Shown: piece by piece, positions 1 to 6,962 of the stretch | Layout: every line of letters starts with the position of its first letter | Numbering within the stretch: position 1 is the first letter of the stretch | Origin: an uncultured Sphingomonadales bacterium | GTDB taxonomy: Bacteria; Pseudomonadota; Alphaproteobacteria; Sphingomonadales; Sphingomonadaceae | Assembly (NCBI GenBank): GCA_937898535.1 | Contig: CALDKP010000100.1 | Coordinates: 1-12,969, forward strand | Direction: 5' to 3' | DNA length: 12,969 nt | The notes under the pieces: generated by a model | Database searches by the model: none | Seen by the model: the letters and a program-made list of their open reading frames with translations, nothing else | What the model was told of the DNA's origin: nothing | Translations under genes and position numbers: made by a program

Positions 1-341
1 ATGGCTTCAAGCAAATAAGCCGCGCCCAGACCGGTAATATGTCCAGTCGTAATCGGCTGATCAAACGATACACCAACAAAGCTTTGCGCGGCCAGATTGT
101 AAATTTCGGTGGCTTCGGACGTTGTCAGCAGGCGGATCGCGGATCCGAGATCGGTAAGGTCATATTCGACAAGTTTAAGCTTGGGATGCCCCAATATGCC
201 AAGCTCTTCCATCCGCCAGAAGTTTACGGAGCTGGTACGACGATACGTGCCGTAAACTGTATATCCGCGGCCAAGCAAATTTTCTGCAAGATAAGCGCCG
301 TCCTGACCGCTTACTCCTGTAACAATCGCTGTCTTACCCAT
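1..341 (-). CDS. gmd: GDP-mannose 4,6-dehydratase, N-terminal part (3' end cut by window edge)
   Basis: Translating the minus strand from an ATG at 341-339 gives about 113 residues that run off the left edge. They begin MGKTAIVTGVSGQDGAYLAE, which carries the Rossmann-fold NAD(P) glycine motif (TGxxGxDG) of extended short-chain dehydrogenases. The later stretch NLAAQSFVGVSFDQP is the Gmd signature region around the nucleotide-sugar site. The family is usually about 320-370 residues, so roughly one third is present. Gmd dehydrates GDP-D-mannose to GDP-4-keto-6-deoxymannose in the cytoplasm, the branch point to GDP-fucose, GDP-rhamnose or GDP-perosamine; the enzyme deciding which should lie beyond the left edge. 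An AGGG-like site lies about 11 nt upstream of the ATG, and only 50 bp separate it from the preceding glycosyltransferase, so it probably ends or continues the same operon. The identification is firm; only the 3' end is unseen. Confidence 0.93.
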   Translation of the reverse strand, partial: MGKTAIVTGVSGQDGAYLAENLLGRGYTVYGTYRRTSSVNFWRMEELGILGHPKLKLVEYDLTDLGSAIRLLTTSEATEIYNLAAQSFVGVSFDQPITTGHITGLGAAYLLEA

Positions 342-391
342 TAGTCTACTTTCCCTTATTGCCTAAAGCTGCCGTCAAAATCGTGTGGTTC

Positions 392-1552
392 TCAGCTATC
401 GTGAAGATCGCCATCCAGAACGCCAGTTATCAATTTTGATATTTTTTGTGCTACCGCTGACCATGTAAACCCACAAGCGTGCCGCATATTTTTGCTGGTT
501 ATAATATGGTCAATTTTGCTTGTATCAAACCGGTTACATTCCGCTTCGATGGCCGCAATCCAACCTTCTAAATCATTTGCATTACAATATGTGATATCCG
601 CTCCCTGGCCTACTTCAACCAAAGAACCCGCGGTCGAAGAGATACAGATTGCTCCTGCCTGCAGGCCTTCAGCGAGCGGCAAACCAAATCCTTCATACAA
701 GGAAGGCATCAGCAAAATGGCAGTGCAACCATAAAGATCCCGAAGCTCTGTATTCGTCAACCCTTGTCGAAAATCTACTCGGCTGCCGGATTCCACAAAT
801 TCTTGAAGGTCGATTGACGACCGTAATTTGTCATTCGGCGTCACTATAGTAAGCCGCCATTCGGGCGCTATTTTCGCCCGCAGAAATGCATCCACAGCTA
901 TTCGGAAATTTTTATGCTTCTTGGCTGCAGCGACGACAAGTAGCCGTCGATCCTTTTTCGGAGGATGCTCCGGATCGAACATCTGCCAGTCTGCATGGTC
1001 CATACCGCAGCTCGCGATCGCCACTTGCGCTTTCGATTTAAACCGCCGCTCGAACTCGCGTTGAGAGAAGCGGCTCAAAAAACTGATCGCGGCAGCGCTC
1101 TTTGCGACATGACGGAATGTCAGATATGAAAGCACGCGCTTAAGCAAAGAAGCCGGGAACAGGTCGCGTTCCAAATGGAGCATATCATGCACCATCGCAT
1201 AATAACGGCCACGAAAAGCCAGCGGCACCCAATAGTTGGTGAACCACACGAGATCATATCCCTTGGCAACCTTCGGAAAATGAAGTTGTTCGCCGAGCGA
1301 AAATGCCCGCAGTGGAGAGACCATCGGATGAACATTCGGCGCCCGCGCGGCGACTGCGTTTGCCGCCGCAAGGTCATCCTTGCCCACCAGCAGGTCGAAC
1401 TTAACATGCGGCAACAGCCCGGCCACGAGCGGAACGGTGTTGGTCACGTACCGCCCAATACCCGAACCCCAGCCGAGGCGGGCATCGATGAGGATTTTGC
1501 TTGATAAGCCGCCACGCGCAATGAGCGGGACGGCGATATCCTTATTTTGCAA
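392..1552 (-). CDS. GT4-family glycosyltransferase (GT-B fold)
   Basis: A cytoplasmic glycosyltransferase that probably adds one sugar to the lipid-linked repeat unit. Near the N terminus is the ILIDARLGWGSGIGRYV stretch, with the glycine-rich loop typical of GT-B enzymes, followed by HDMLHLE near residue 122. The C-terminal donor domain contains AKKHKNF and the EX7E motif EGFGLPLAE (residues about 287-295), diagnostic of GT4. Length is about 386 residues, normal for the family. No ATG fits the start. I chose the TTG at 1552 because GAAGG at 1565-1561 lies 8 nt upstream; another TTG at 1579 would add nine residues but has no good ribosome site. Either way it overlaps the end of the upstream methyltransferase (stop at 1542), suggesting translational coupling. 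Donor and acceptor cannot be read from the sequence; downstream gmd makes a GDP-sugar donor possible (inference). Confidence 0.88.
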   Translation of the reverse strand: MQNKDIAVPLIARGGLSSKILIDARLGWGSGIGRYVTNTVPLVAGLLPHVKFDLLVGKDDLAAANAVAARAPNVHPMVSPLRAFSLGEQLHFPKVAKGYDLVWFTNYWVPLAFRGRYYAMVHDMLHLERDLFPASLLKRVLSYLTFRHVAKSAAAISFLSRFSQREFERRFKSKAQVAIASCGMDHADWQMFDPEHPPKKDRRLLVVAAAKKHKNFRIAVDAFLRAKIAPEWRLTIVTPNDKLRSSIDLQEFVESGSRVDFRQGLTNTELRDLYGCTAILLMPSLYEGFGLPLAEGLQAGAICISSTAGSLVEVGQGADITYCNANDLEGWIAAIEAECNRFDTSKIDHIITSKNMRHACGFTWSAVAQKISKLITGVLDGDLHDS

Positions 1553-2318
1553 TGAGAAAGCCTTCGAGATTGGTCGCAAAATACTTTAGCGGTGTATGGT
1601 TGGTCAGGAAACGATCAAGTTTTTCGGCGCCCTTATGAAAACCGAACGCGTTCTTCGGGAAAAGCTGACCATGCCAAATTTGGCCTATATCAAATCCAGC
1701 GCGCTCGGACATCTTTTGAAAGTCGTTCAGGCGATACAGTCTGGAATGATAATAATCCCCACGCAGATGCGCGAGACGCTGGCTCCACGACAACCAAAAA
1801 GGAAGAAAGAAGAAAAAGAACGCGCCACCGGGCTTTAATATCCGTTTGATTTCCTTCAGCGATTCAAAGTCATTATTGACGTGCTCAAGGACGCCGAAGC
1901 TGACGACGATGTCGAATGAGTTGTCTGCGAATGGCAGTATATAATCATGTCTAAGCGGCACAAGATCAATTTTGTTTTCATCAATAATTGGAATTTCTTG
2001 AGTGAAAGGGGAGTCAAATGCTTCGCAATCCAAATCGCAGCTCGTCACATCGAATCCCCGCTGCCCGAGCAAATAAGTGATGTGTCCCTTCCCAGCACCC
2101 CAATCGAGTATTTTAGCGCCGTCGATGGAGCCATAAACAGATCGAGTATACGCTTCAAGCAAAGCAATCTGGCTTTTGTAAACGCCTTGTGCCGCACCAG
2201 CCAGATACTTATGCCTTGAGAATCTGGCGGCGATATCAACTAAATAAGAGTCGAGCTTGTCAGGTATCTCAATTGCTACACGAGCATCCTGTTTTACGAA
2301 AACGTTGTTTGCGGACAA
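1542..2318 (-). CDS. Class I SAM-dependent methyltransferase (first of two in the locus by position)
   Basis: A 258-residue protein with the class I methyltransferase fold. Motif I is ILDWGAGKG (residues 70-78), the acidic end of strand 2 is CDLD (about 94-97), motif post-II is FDIVVSFGVLEHV (135-147) and LKPGGAFFFFF follows (161-171). This is the Methyltransf_11/UbiE-like arrangement; the C-terminal third is less typical and may define the acceptor. The start is a TTG at 2318, supported by AGGAG at 2330-2326 with 7-nt spacing and by no better in-frame ATG. It begins one nucleotide after the flippase TAA, so the two are likely coupled, and its end overlaps the next glycosyltransferase. The context suggests it O-methylates a sugar of the repeat unit or caps the glycan; the substrate is inference. 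C-methylation or methylation of another small molecule cannot be excluded. Confidence 0.87.
   Translation of the reverse strand: MSANNVFVKQDARVAIEIPDKLDSYLVDIAARFSRHKYLAGAAQGVYKSQIALLEAYTRSVYGSIDGAKILDWGAGKGHITYLLGQRGFDVTSCDLDCEAFDSPFTQEIPIIDENKIDLVPLRHDYILPFADNSFDIVVSFGVLEHVNNDFESLKEIKRILKPGGAFFFFFLPFWLSWSQRLAHLRGDYYHSRLYRLNDFQKMSERAGFDIGQIWHGQLFPKNAFGFHKGAEKLDRFLTNHTPLKYFATNLEGFLIAK
1553..1565 (-). promoter_or_regulatory. Ribosome binding site favouring the TTG start at 1552
   Basis: GAAGG at 1565-1561 lies 8 nt before the TTG at 1552 and inside the methyltransferase coding end. It favours this start over the TTG at 1579, which has no similar site. Confidence 0.5.
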
Positions 2319-2330
2319 TTTACTTCTCCT
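2319..2330 (-). promoter_or_regulatory. Ribosome binding site deciding a TTG start
   Basis: AGGAG at 2330-2326 lies 7 nt upstream of the TTG at 2318 and inside the last codons of the flippase. It is the best-spaced site in the junction and fixes the start of the 1542-2318 methyltransferase as TTG. Confidence 0.65.
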
Positions 2331-3672
2331 GTGAATAGCGCGGCGAGATCAGGCAAAACAGAGTTGGGTCAACGCCAGTCTTCTTAACTGCGATCATGCG
2401 AGCCCAGATGCCCGACGCGATCAGCGCGGCCGTCGACCCCATAGCGGCACCAATTGCTCCTATCAAGGGAACCAACATACATTGGACGGCAAGACCGACA
2501 CTGTTGCATACGAACAAAATTTTTAAATAATCTCGCTCATTCGCACTTAACATCAACAAATAGCCAACCGGCCCGCACACGGCGTTAAATCCAAAACCTA
2601 TCGCAAGAACAATGAGAATCGGGTAGCCATCGCTAAATGTAGGCCCGAAAAGTTCTAGCAAGAGAGACCCTAAAACGATCAATAGCATCAGAATGGCTAG
2701 AGTAGATACACCTACAAGTGCTGCCACTAATTTAAATATATGCTGTAACTCGGCCAATTTATTGCTGTGAATCGTTCGCGATATAATCGGCGCGCACACC
2801 AAAGTTGCCGCGATATGCATTAAACCGATGATATTAACCGTACGCACCGCAGCGAAATATTCGGCCGACTTTTCTACGGAAACAAATGCGCCGACCACAA
2901 GCACGTCCGTATATTGTACCATCGCGGCGAGCAATGCGCCGCCCCATAACGGTCCGGACGTCGCCATCCAAGTGGCACGTTCAGTAATGGAGTTGGCGGG
3001 TGCTGGGTCGTTCGCGACTACCAAACGCGCTGTGCGCATGGCCATAAAAAGCTGAATCATTATCAATAACATTAATGACAACGCCAGCAGCCACAAGGCG
3101 TCGCTCGCGGACAGCTTTCGAGAATTTAGAGCAATGTACATCGACAGGCCACAGCCAATTAACCGCCACAAAATATCCCGAGGCAGCTGCGCCCACCATA
3201 TCGAGCCCTGCGCTCGTAATGCATTTGCAACATAATCCGCCAACGCTAACGGCACCAAAAGGGCGCTCGCCGCAATAAGATAAAAATCCACTGCACCTGA
3301 AATGGCGATGTAAGCGCCAATCAGGGCGGCCGATACCAAAGCAAGCCCCAAAGACGCAATCGTTGTCACACTGAGGCCCCAGAAGAATGATGCCGCAGCG
3401 AGACGTGGCTTGGATTTTGCGAGATATTCAGGCCACCAACGATTTATCCCAACGTGAACGCCACAAGAGGCAATGATGGCCAAAAAGCTCGCCAGATTAA
3501 ATCCGACCCCGAATTTGCCAAATTCTGAAACGGTCGTCACACGAGCAATGAGCACGAACATTCCATAAATCAACCCCGCTGACGCGATCTTGATCATCAG
3601 CGTTGATATGCTGTTGATTAACACACTAAACGATGGATGCCCGCGGTATCTGGACAAGGTCTTCAGCATCAT
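2320..3672 (-). CDS. Wzx-type polysaccharide flippase (MOP/MATE superfamily)
   Basis: A 450-residue integral inner-membrane protein with about 12-14 hydrophobic segments spread over its whole length. The N-terminal SEFGKFGVGFNLASFLAIIAS region is the conserved TM1-TM2 pattern of polysaccharide transporters in the MVF/MOP group. Further family-like stretches are AEYFAAVRTVNIIGL near residue 265 and CGPVGYLLMLS near residue 360. Its expected role is to flip the undecaprenyl-linked repeat unit across the inner membrane to the polymerase. Its start (ATG at 3672, with another directly after at 3669) overlaps the stop of the polymerase-like gene by 4 nt (ATGA), and its TAA lies 1 nt before the methyltransferase start. 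That tight packing supports co-expression of polymerase and flippase. The class is secure; substrate specificity is unknown. Confidence 0.9.
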   Translation of the reverse strand: MMLKTLSRYRGHPSFSVLINSISTLMIKIASAGLIYGMFVLIARVTTVSEFGKFGVGFNLASFLAIIASCGVHVGINRWWPEYLAKSKPRLAAASFFWGLSVTTIASLGLALVSAALIGAYIAISGAVDFYLIAASALLVPLALADYVANALRAQGSIWWAQLPRDILWRLIGCGLSMYIALNSRKLSASDALWLLALSLMLLIMIQLFMAMRTARLVVANDPAPANSITERATWMATSGPLWGGALLAAMVQYTDVLVVGAFVSVEKSAEYFAAVRTVNIIGLMHIAATLVCAPIISRTIHSNKLAELQHIFKLVAALVGVSTLAILMLLIVLGSLLLELFGPTFSDGYPILIVLAIGFGFNAVCGPVGYLLMLSANERDYLKILFVCNSVGLAVQCMLVPLIGAIGAAMGSTAALIASGIWARMIAVKKTGVDPTLFCLISPRYSQEK

Positions 3673-5018
3673 GCGTACACATCATGTTGAGGCGGTGAGT
3701 GGCGGTGGGGGGGGGCGGGCCTCCGTATGGTCGGCTGCCGCACATAATGGTACAACACCGCCATTATCGCGATGTGGTTCCACAAATAAACACGGATAAT
3801 GCTCTGATTAAACTGCAAAATTACGAACAACAGTATAAAACCAATCCCGGCTGCTGCTAATAATTCCGATTCGAGTGTTCGATTTTTGATGAACCGGAAA
3901 CTTCCTAATATCAGTGTGCCAATGAATAATATGAAAAATGGAAATCCCAATATGCCCGTTGAAGCGAGAACTTCGGCAGTGACGTTCATGCCAGTAACTT
4001 CATCGAGCGGTAGCCCTTGCTTTGTTGCTAGATAGGACCAGAGGCCACCCAATCCATAGCCCATAATCGGCGAAGCCAAAAACATTTCAATTGTGTCCTG
4101 AAACTGGCCCCAGCGGATCGATGCCGAGTGATCAGCTGTTCCACCAAGACCGGTTCCGAATAATAGAAAAGTGAGCGACTTGAAGCCGGTTGTCGCCAAC
4201 ACTCCTCCCACCGCTAACGCCGACAGTCCAGCGCAGACCGCCATCAGCTTCAAGAAACGCGCATCAACACGGGCATTGAAAATAATGAAAAGTATATTTT
4301 TTAGAATATAATAAGCAAAGTAGCCAAATACGATCAATATACCCATACGCGACGAGGAAAGGACAAGTGCAGCCGAGACGATCACGAAAGCCATGTGCGT
4401 ATAGTTTTTCGAGTAAAGATAGACGCGGCGTTCCGTGAGCCATGCAAGCATCCCCCAACCGGTGACGAGATACGTCGCATAATAGCTTGGTTCGTAGGAA
4501 AAGCCGTTCAATCGCGGAAGGCGACCGGCAATCCACCATTGCGTTACGAGAAGTTCGACACCCAAAATACCTAAAACGAACTGCAAAAGACCAAAAGCCG
4601 CTACAAAAACGTAAACGTTAATATAGATTCGGGATATCTGCAGAGCTTGTTTCCGGTCGTGCCCGTAATATTGTACTGCCGCAAAAACGACGGCAACGCA
4701 GATCAAAAACCAACCCGTATAGCCGACCGAAAAGGAGAGATGGTAGGTTCTCGGCGTCCATAATACTAGAAACATGCCCCAGATCACCAGATATCCAAAG
4801 GCCAGCGGCTGAATATACGGCGAACCGGATGAATTTTTTGATACCCCCCCAGCGAAGACGGCGGAAAAAATGAAAATTATCTGCATAACCAGTGCAAACC
4901 GGTAGGAGGCACCATCAATTTCCAGATTGAGCAAAATATCAAAACTTGCTGTCAGCAGGCTCAATATAAAGAATATGTGCGTCAGCTTATAACCCAAACG
5001 CTTTTGCCCCATGTTCAT
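3669..5018 (-). CDS. O-antigen polymerase/ligase-like membrane protein (Wzy candidate)
   Basis: A 449-residue polytopic protein with about ten or more hydrophobic helices, from residue 14 to about 425. Family-like features are NGFSYEPSYYATYL (171-184), the short SSSRMG loop (221-226) typical of the Wzy_C/O-antigen ligase superfamily, and a periplasmic loop around 295-325 with H297, R302 and SPIMGYGLGG. The likely role is polymerisation of flipped repeat units in the periplasm; placement directly before the flippase supports Wzy over ligase. The start MNMG at 5018 overlaps the glycosyltransferase stop by 4 nt (ATGA). The last 24 residues are polar and Pro/His/Arg-rich (RRPAPPHRHSPPQ) and are encoded across a run of nine Cs, an odd, unstable-looking tail. 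EpsG-like polymerase or glycan ligase are alternatives, because these families share topology and little sequence. Confidence 0.82.
   Translation of the reverse strand: MNMGQKRLGYKLTHIFFILSLLTASFDILLNLEIDGASYRFALVMQIIFIFSAVFAGGVSKNSSGSPYIQPLAFGYLVIWGMFLVLWTPRTYHLSFSVGYTGWFLICVAVVFAAVQYYGHDRKQALQISRIYINVYVFVAAFGLLQFVLGILGVELLVTQWWIAGRLPRLNGFSYEPSYYATYLVTGWGMLAWLTERRVYLYSKNYTHMAFVIVSAALVLSSSRMGILIVFGYFAYYILKNILFIIFNARVDARFLKLMAVCAGLSALAVGGVLATTGFKSLTFLLFGTGLGGTADHSASIRWGQFQDTIEMFLASPIMGYGLGGLWSYLATKQGLPLDEVTGMNVTAEVLASTGILGFPFFILFIGTLILGSFRFIKNRTLESELLAAAGIGFILLFVILQFNQSIIRVYLWNHIAIMAVLYHYVRQPTIRRPAPPHRHSPPQHDVYA
3707..3715 (-). repeat. Homopolymer run of nine (C9 in the coding strand)
   Basis: Nine consecutive G on the plus strand are nine C in the coding sense of the polymerase-like gene, spelling Ala-Pro-Pro-His codons about 16 codons before its stop. 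A change of one base would alter the C-terminal tail. One extra C would end the protein about five codons earlier, while one lost C would read past the ATGA overlap to a TAG inside the flippase gene. Whether it varies in the population cannot be told from one sequence. Confidence 0.75.
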
Positions 5019-6169
5019 TGCGCGATGCCGGTGAGTTTGCGTCGTTCAGCTTTCATCAAGGGCGATGTTCCAAGGCTGACTCCCACTTTTTCCAGCGCAG
5101 CCCACACGCCGTCTTGAAAAACCTCTTCACGAAAACCGTGCGCATTGGCGACGCAATCTCGTTCGCATTTCTCGGCAAGGCCGCTTGCTTCAAACTTGGC
5201 GATCGCCTCGTTTAACTGGACTGGTGTTGGAGCATCAAAAAACAAACCGGTCTTACCTTCAATCACGGTTTCCAGAGCGCCGCCTCGCGCAAGCGCGATG
5301 ACAGGTCGGCCAGATGCTTGTACCTCCAAAGGCACAATGCCGAAATCTTCTTCACCAGGAAATACCAACGCCTTGCAGCGCGCCATATGGTGTTTCAATG
5401 TTGCAAATGGAGCCTTGCCGAGGAACGTGATGTTTGGTTTCGCAATTTTTTGCAGCCGTTCGCGTTCTTCGCCATCGCCGATCACGATAAGCGGCAGGCC
5501 GTTTGCATTAAACGCCTCAATGGCGACGTCGGGTCGCTTATAACGAACCAGCTCGCCGCACCACAGATAATAATCGCTTAGCTCTTCTTTGGGAGCAGGC
5601 ACGAAATCTTCCACCGCAACCGGCGGATATACGACGTCTGCGTCTCTACGGTAATATCGCTTGATCCGATTGGCGACATGCTGTGAATCCGCCATGAAAT
5701 GGTCGACGCGCATCGCTGCGACCGCATCCCACATCCGCAAATAATGCGCAAAAACCGGCATCAGCAGTCGAGTAAACCATCCGGCGCGTTCGCGGTAAAT
5801 ATGATACTGGTCCCAGATATATCGCATCGGCGAGCAGCAGTAATTCAGATGAACGGCCCCGGGTCCCGGGACGATGCCCTTTGCCGGTCCAGCTTCGTTC
5901 GAAATAATCAGATCATAGCTTGTTAGATCAAGCGATTCGAGCGCCAGCGGCATCAGTGGCAAATATCGCGGGTACCATTTACGCGCGAAAGGCAACCGTG
6001 CGATGAACGTCTCGGTTATCTTGTGGCGCCTTATAGTATCGGATAAATTTTCCGGTATCGCGACATGGGTGTAAATATCCGCGTCCGGAAACATCCGGCA
6101 AAGCGATTCAAGAACCTTCTCCCCGCCGCGCATGCCGACCAGCCAAAAATGGACAATAGCGACCTTCAT
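5015..6169 (-). CDS. GT4-family glycosyltransferase (WbaZ-like)
   Basis: A 384-residue cytoplasmic or membrane-associated GT-B enzyme. The N terminus MKVAIVHFWLVGMRGGEKVLE has the acceptor-domain strand followed by the GGEKVLE helix start, as in WbaZ-type mannosyltransferases. The donor domain begins near residue 200 (YYLWCGELVRYKRPD, with basic residues that would contact the nucleotide phosphates) and holds IVIGDGEE (229-235). The EX7E motif is EDFGIVPLE (E274 and E282). The full length is normal. It starts in a 4-nt ATGA overlap with the preceding methyltransferase and ends in another ATGA overlap with the polymerase-like gene, so it is probably made by coupled translation and its own ribosome site is weak. 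It likely transfers a hexose such as mannose to the lipid-linked intermediate; the actual sugar is inference from resemblance. Confidence 0.9.
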   Translation of the reverse strand: MKVAIVHFWLVGMRGGEKVLESLCRMFPDADIYTHVAIPENLSDTIRRHKITETFIARLPFARKWYPRYLPLMPLALESLDLTSYDLIISNEAGPAKGIVPGPGAVHLNYCCSPMRYIWDQYHIYRERAGWFTRLLMPVFAHYLRMWDAVAAMRVDHFMADSQHVANRIKRYYRRDADVVYPPVAVEDFVPAPKEELSDYYLWCGELVRYKRPDVAIEAFNANGLPLIVIGDGEERERLQKIAKPNITFLGKAPFATLKHHMARCKALVFPGEEDFGIVPLEVQASGRPVIALARGGALETVIEGKTGLFFDAPTPVQLNEAIAKFEASGLAEKCERDCVANAHGFREEVFQDGVWAALEKVGVSLGTSPLMKAERRKLTGIAQ

Positions 6170-6915
6170 TTGCTTGTTCCGGCACTGTCTTTGGCGAGTA
6201 CAGCCACTACGTTTGAGGATGACAACACCACGGGTGATGCCGGCAAATATATCAAATGGAGAATTCCGGCGATTAGCTTTGCCAAAGGACGAGCAATCAA
6301 GGCATGCAAGCCTTTCACCGGACCTGCTGAAAAGCCCGCGCTCTTCGGAGCGCTGAAGGAAATGATTTTCAATCCAGTTTCGCGAGCGAAATAATCAAGC
6401 ATGAAATAGCCCATTTCCGTTTGATGGGTCGGATCGCCGTTCTGATTGACCCGTCCTAGCCAGCTGTCGCCATTCGGAAAGCGAAGCAATATACGGCCAT
6501 CCTCTTTAAGGCACCGCCGAAGCGCAAGAAAGAACGCAGGAATATCCACTTTGCCTATATGTTCAACGACATCGAACGCGGCAATTAGATCAAAGCTGCT
6601 GTCCGGCAGGGAAAAGAGATCATCAGCTGCTCTTGCATCAAACCCCTGCTTTTTTGCCTCAGTAACGAGCAGGGCATTCATTTCCAGACCAGTAACGTGT
6701 AGTCCGCGTTCGCGGCAAAAGCCCATAAACTGTCCGGATCCAAATCCGATCTCAAGCACAGTTGTAAGCCCCGTTGCCGGTTGGGCAGCATTCAGTTCTC
6801 TTGCAAAATAAGCTTTATTGCCACTGTCCACCTGACCAAAGCCCGAACCCCAGTTTTTCCAATCTATATAGGCTGAATGGAGGTGGCTCTCAGTGGCAGA
6901 TGCAGTATCGCTCAT
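6166..6915 (-). CDS. Class I SAM-dependent methyltransferase (second in the locus by position)
   Basis: A 249-residue protein with methyltransferase motif I VLEIGFGSG at residues 53-61, the acidic strand-2 end GLEMN near 76-80, and FDLIAAFDVVEHI at 108-120 (Methyltransf_11/23-like). RCLKEDGRILLRFPNGDSW follows at 134-152, and a distinctive GDPTHQTEMGYFM stretch lies near 160-172. The N-terminal WKNWGSGFGQVDSGNKAYF segment is not part of the SAM core and may bind the acceptor. The start is the ATG at 6915, 47 bp after the preceding stop, with only a weak GTGAG-like ribosome site. The end overlaps the next glycosyltransferase start by 4 nt. The context suggests methylation of a sugar of the growing polysaccharide or its lipid-linked precursor. 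It differs clearly from the other methyltransferase here (1542-2318), so the two probably act on different positions or sugars (inference). Confidence 0.88.
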   Translation of the reverse strand: MSDTASATESHLHSAYIDWKNWGSGFGQVDSGNKAYFARELNAAQPATGLTTVLEIGFGSGQFMGFCRERGLHVTGLEMNALLVTEAKKQGFDARAADDLFSLPDSSFDLIAAFDVVEHIGKVDIPAFFLALRRCLKEDGRILLRFPNGDSWLGRVNQNGDPTHQTEMGYFMLDYFARETGLKIISFSAPKSAGFSAGPVKGLHALIARPLAKLIAGILHLIYLPASPVVLSSSNVVAVLAKDSAGTSK

Positions 6916-6962
6916 CGCGGTTTCTCACTTAATTGCGTTGCTGTTCGCGCGTAGGCCAACAT

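Noticed and set aside
39..344. Plus-strand ORF of 101 codons at the left end
   Set aside because: It lies opposite gmd; the minus strand gives a clear Gmd signature while this frame has no motif.
342..391. Possible terminator between the glycosyltransferase and gmd
   Set aside because: The 50-bp gap contains no stable hairpin followed by a T run on the minus strand.
5145..5543. Longest plus-strand shadow ORF (132 codons) opposite the GT4 gene
   Set aside because: No motifs, and it is antisense to a well-supported glycosyltransferase with intact EX7E motif.
6065..6394. Plus-strand ORF spanning the methyltransferase/glycosyltransferase junction
   Set aside because: It is antisense to two coupled genes, has low-complexity composition and no ribosome site that stands out.
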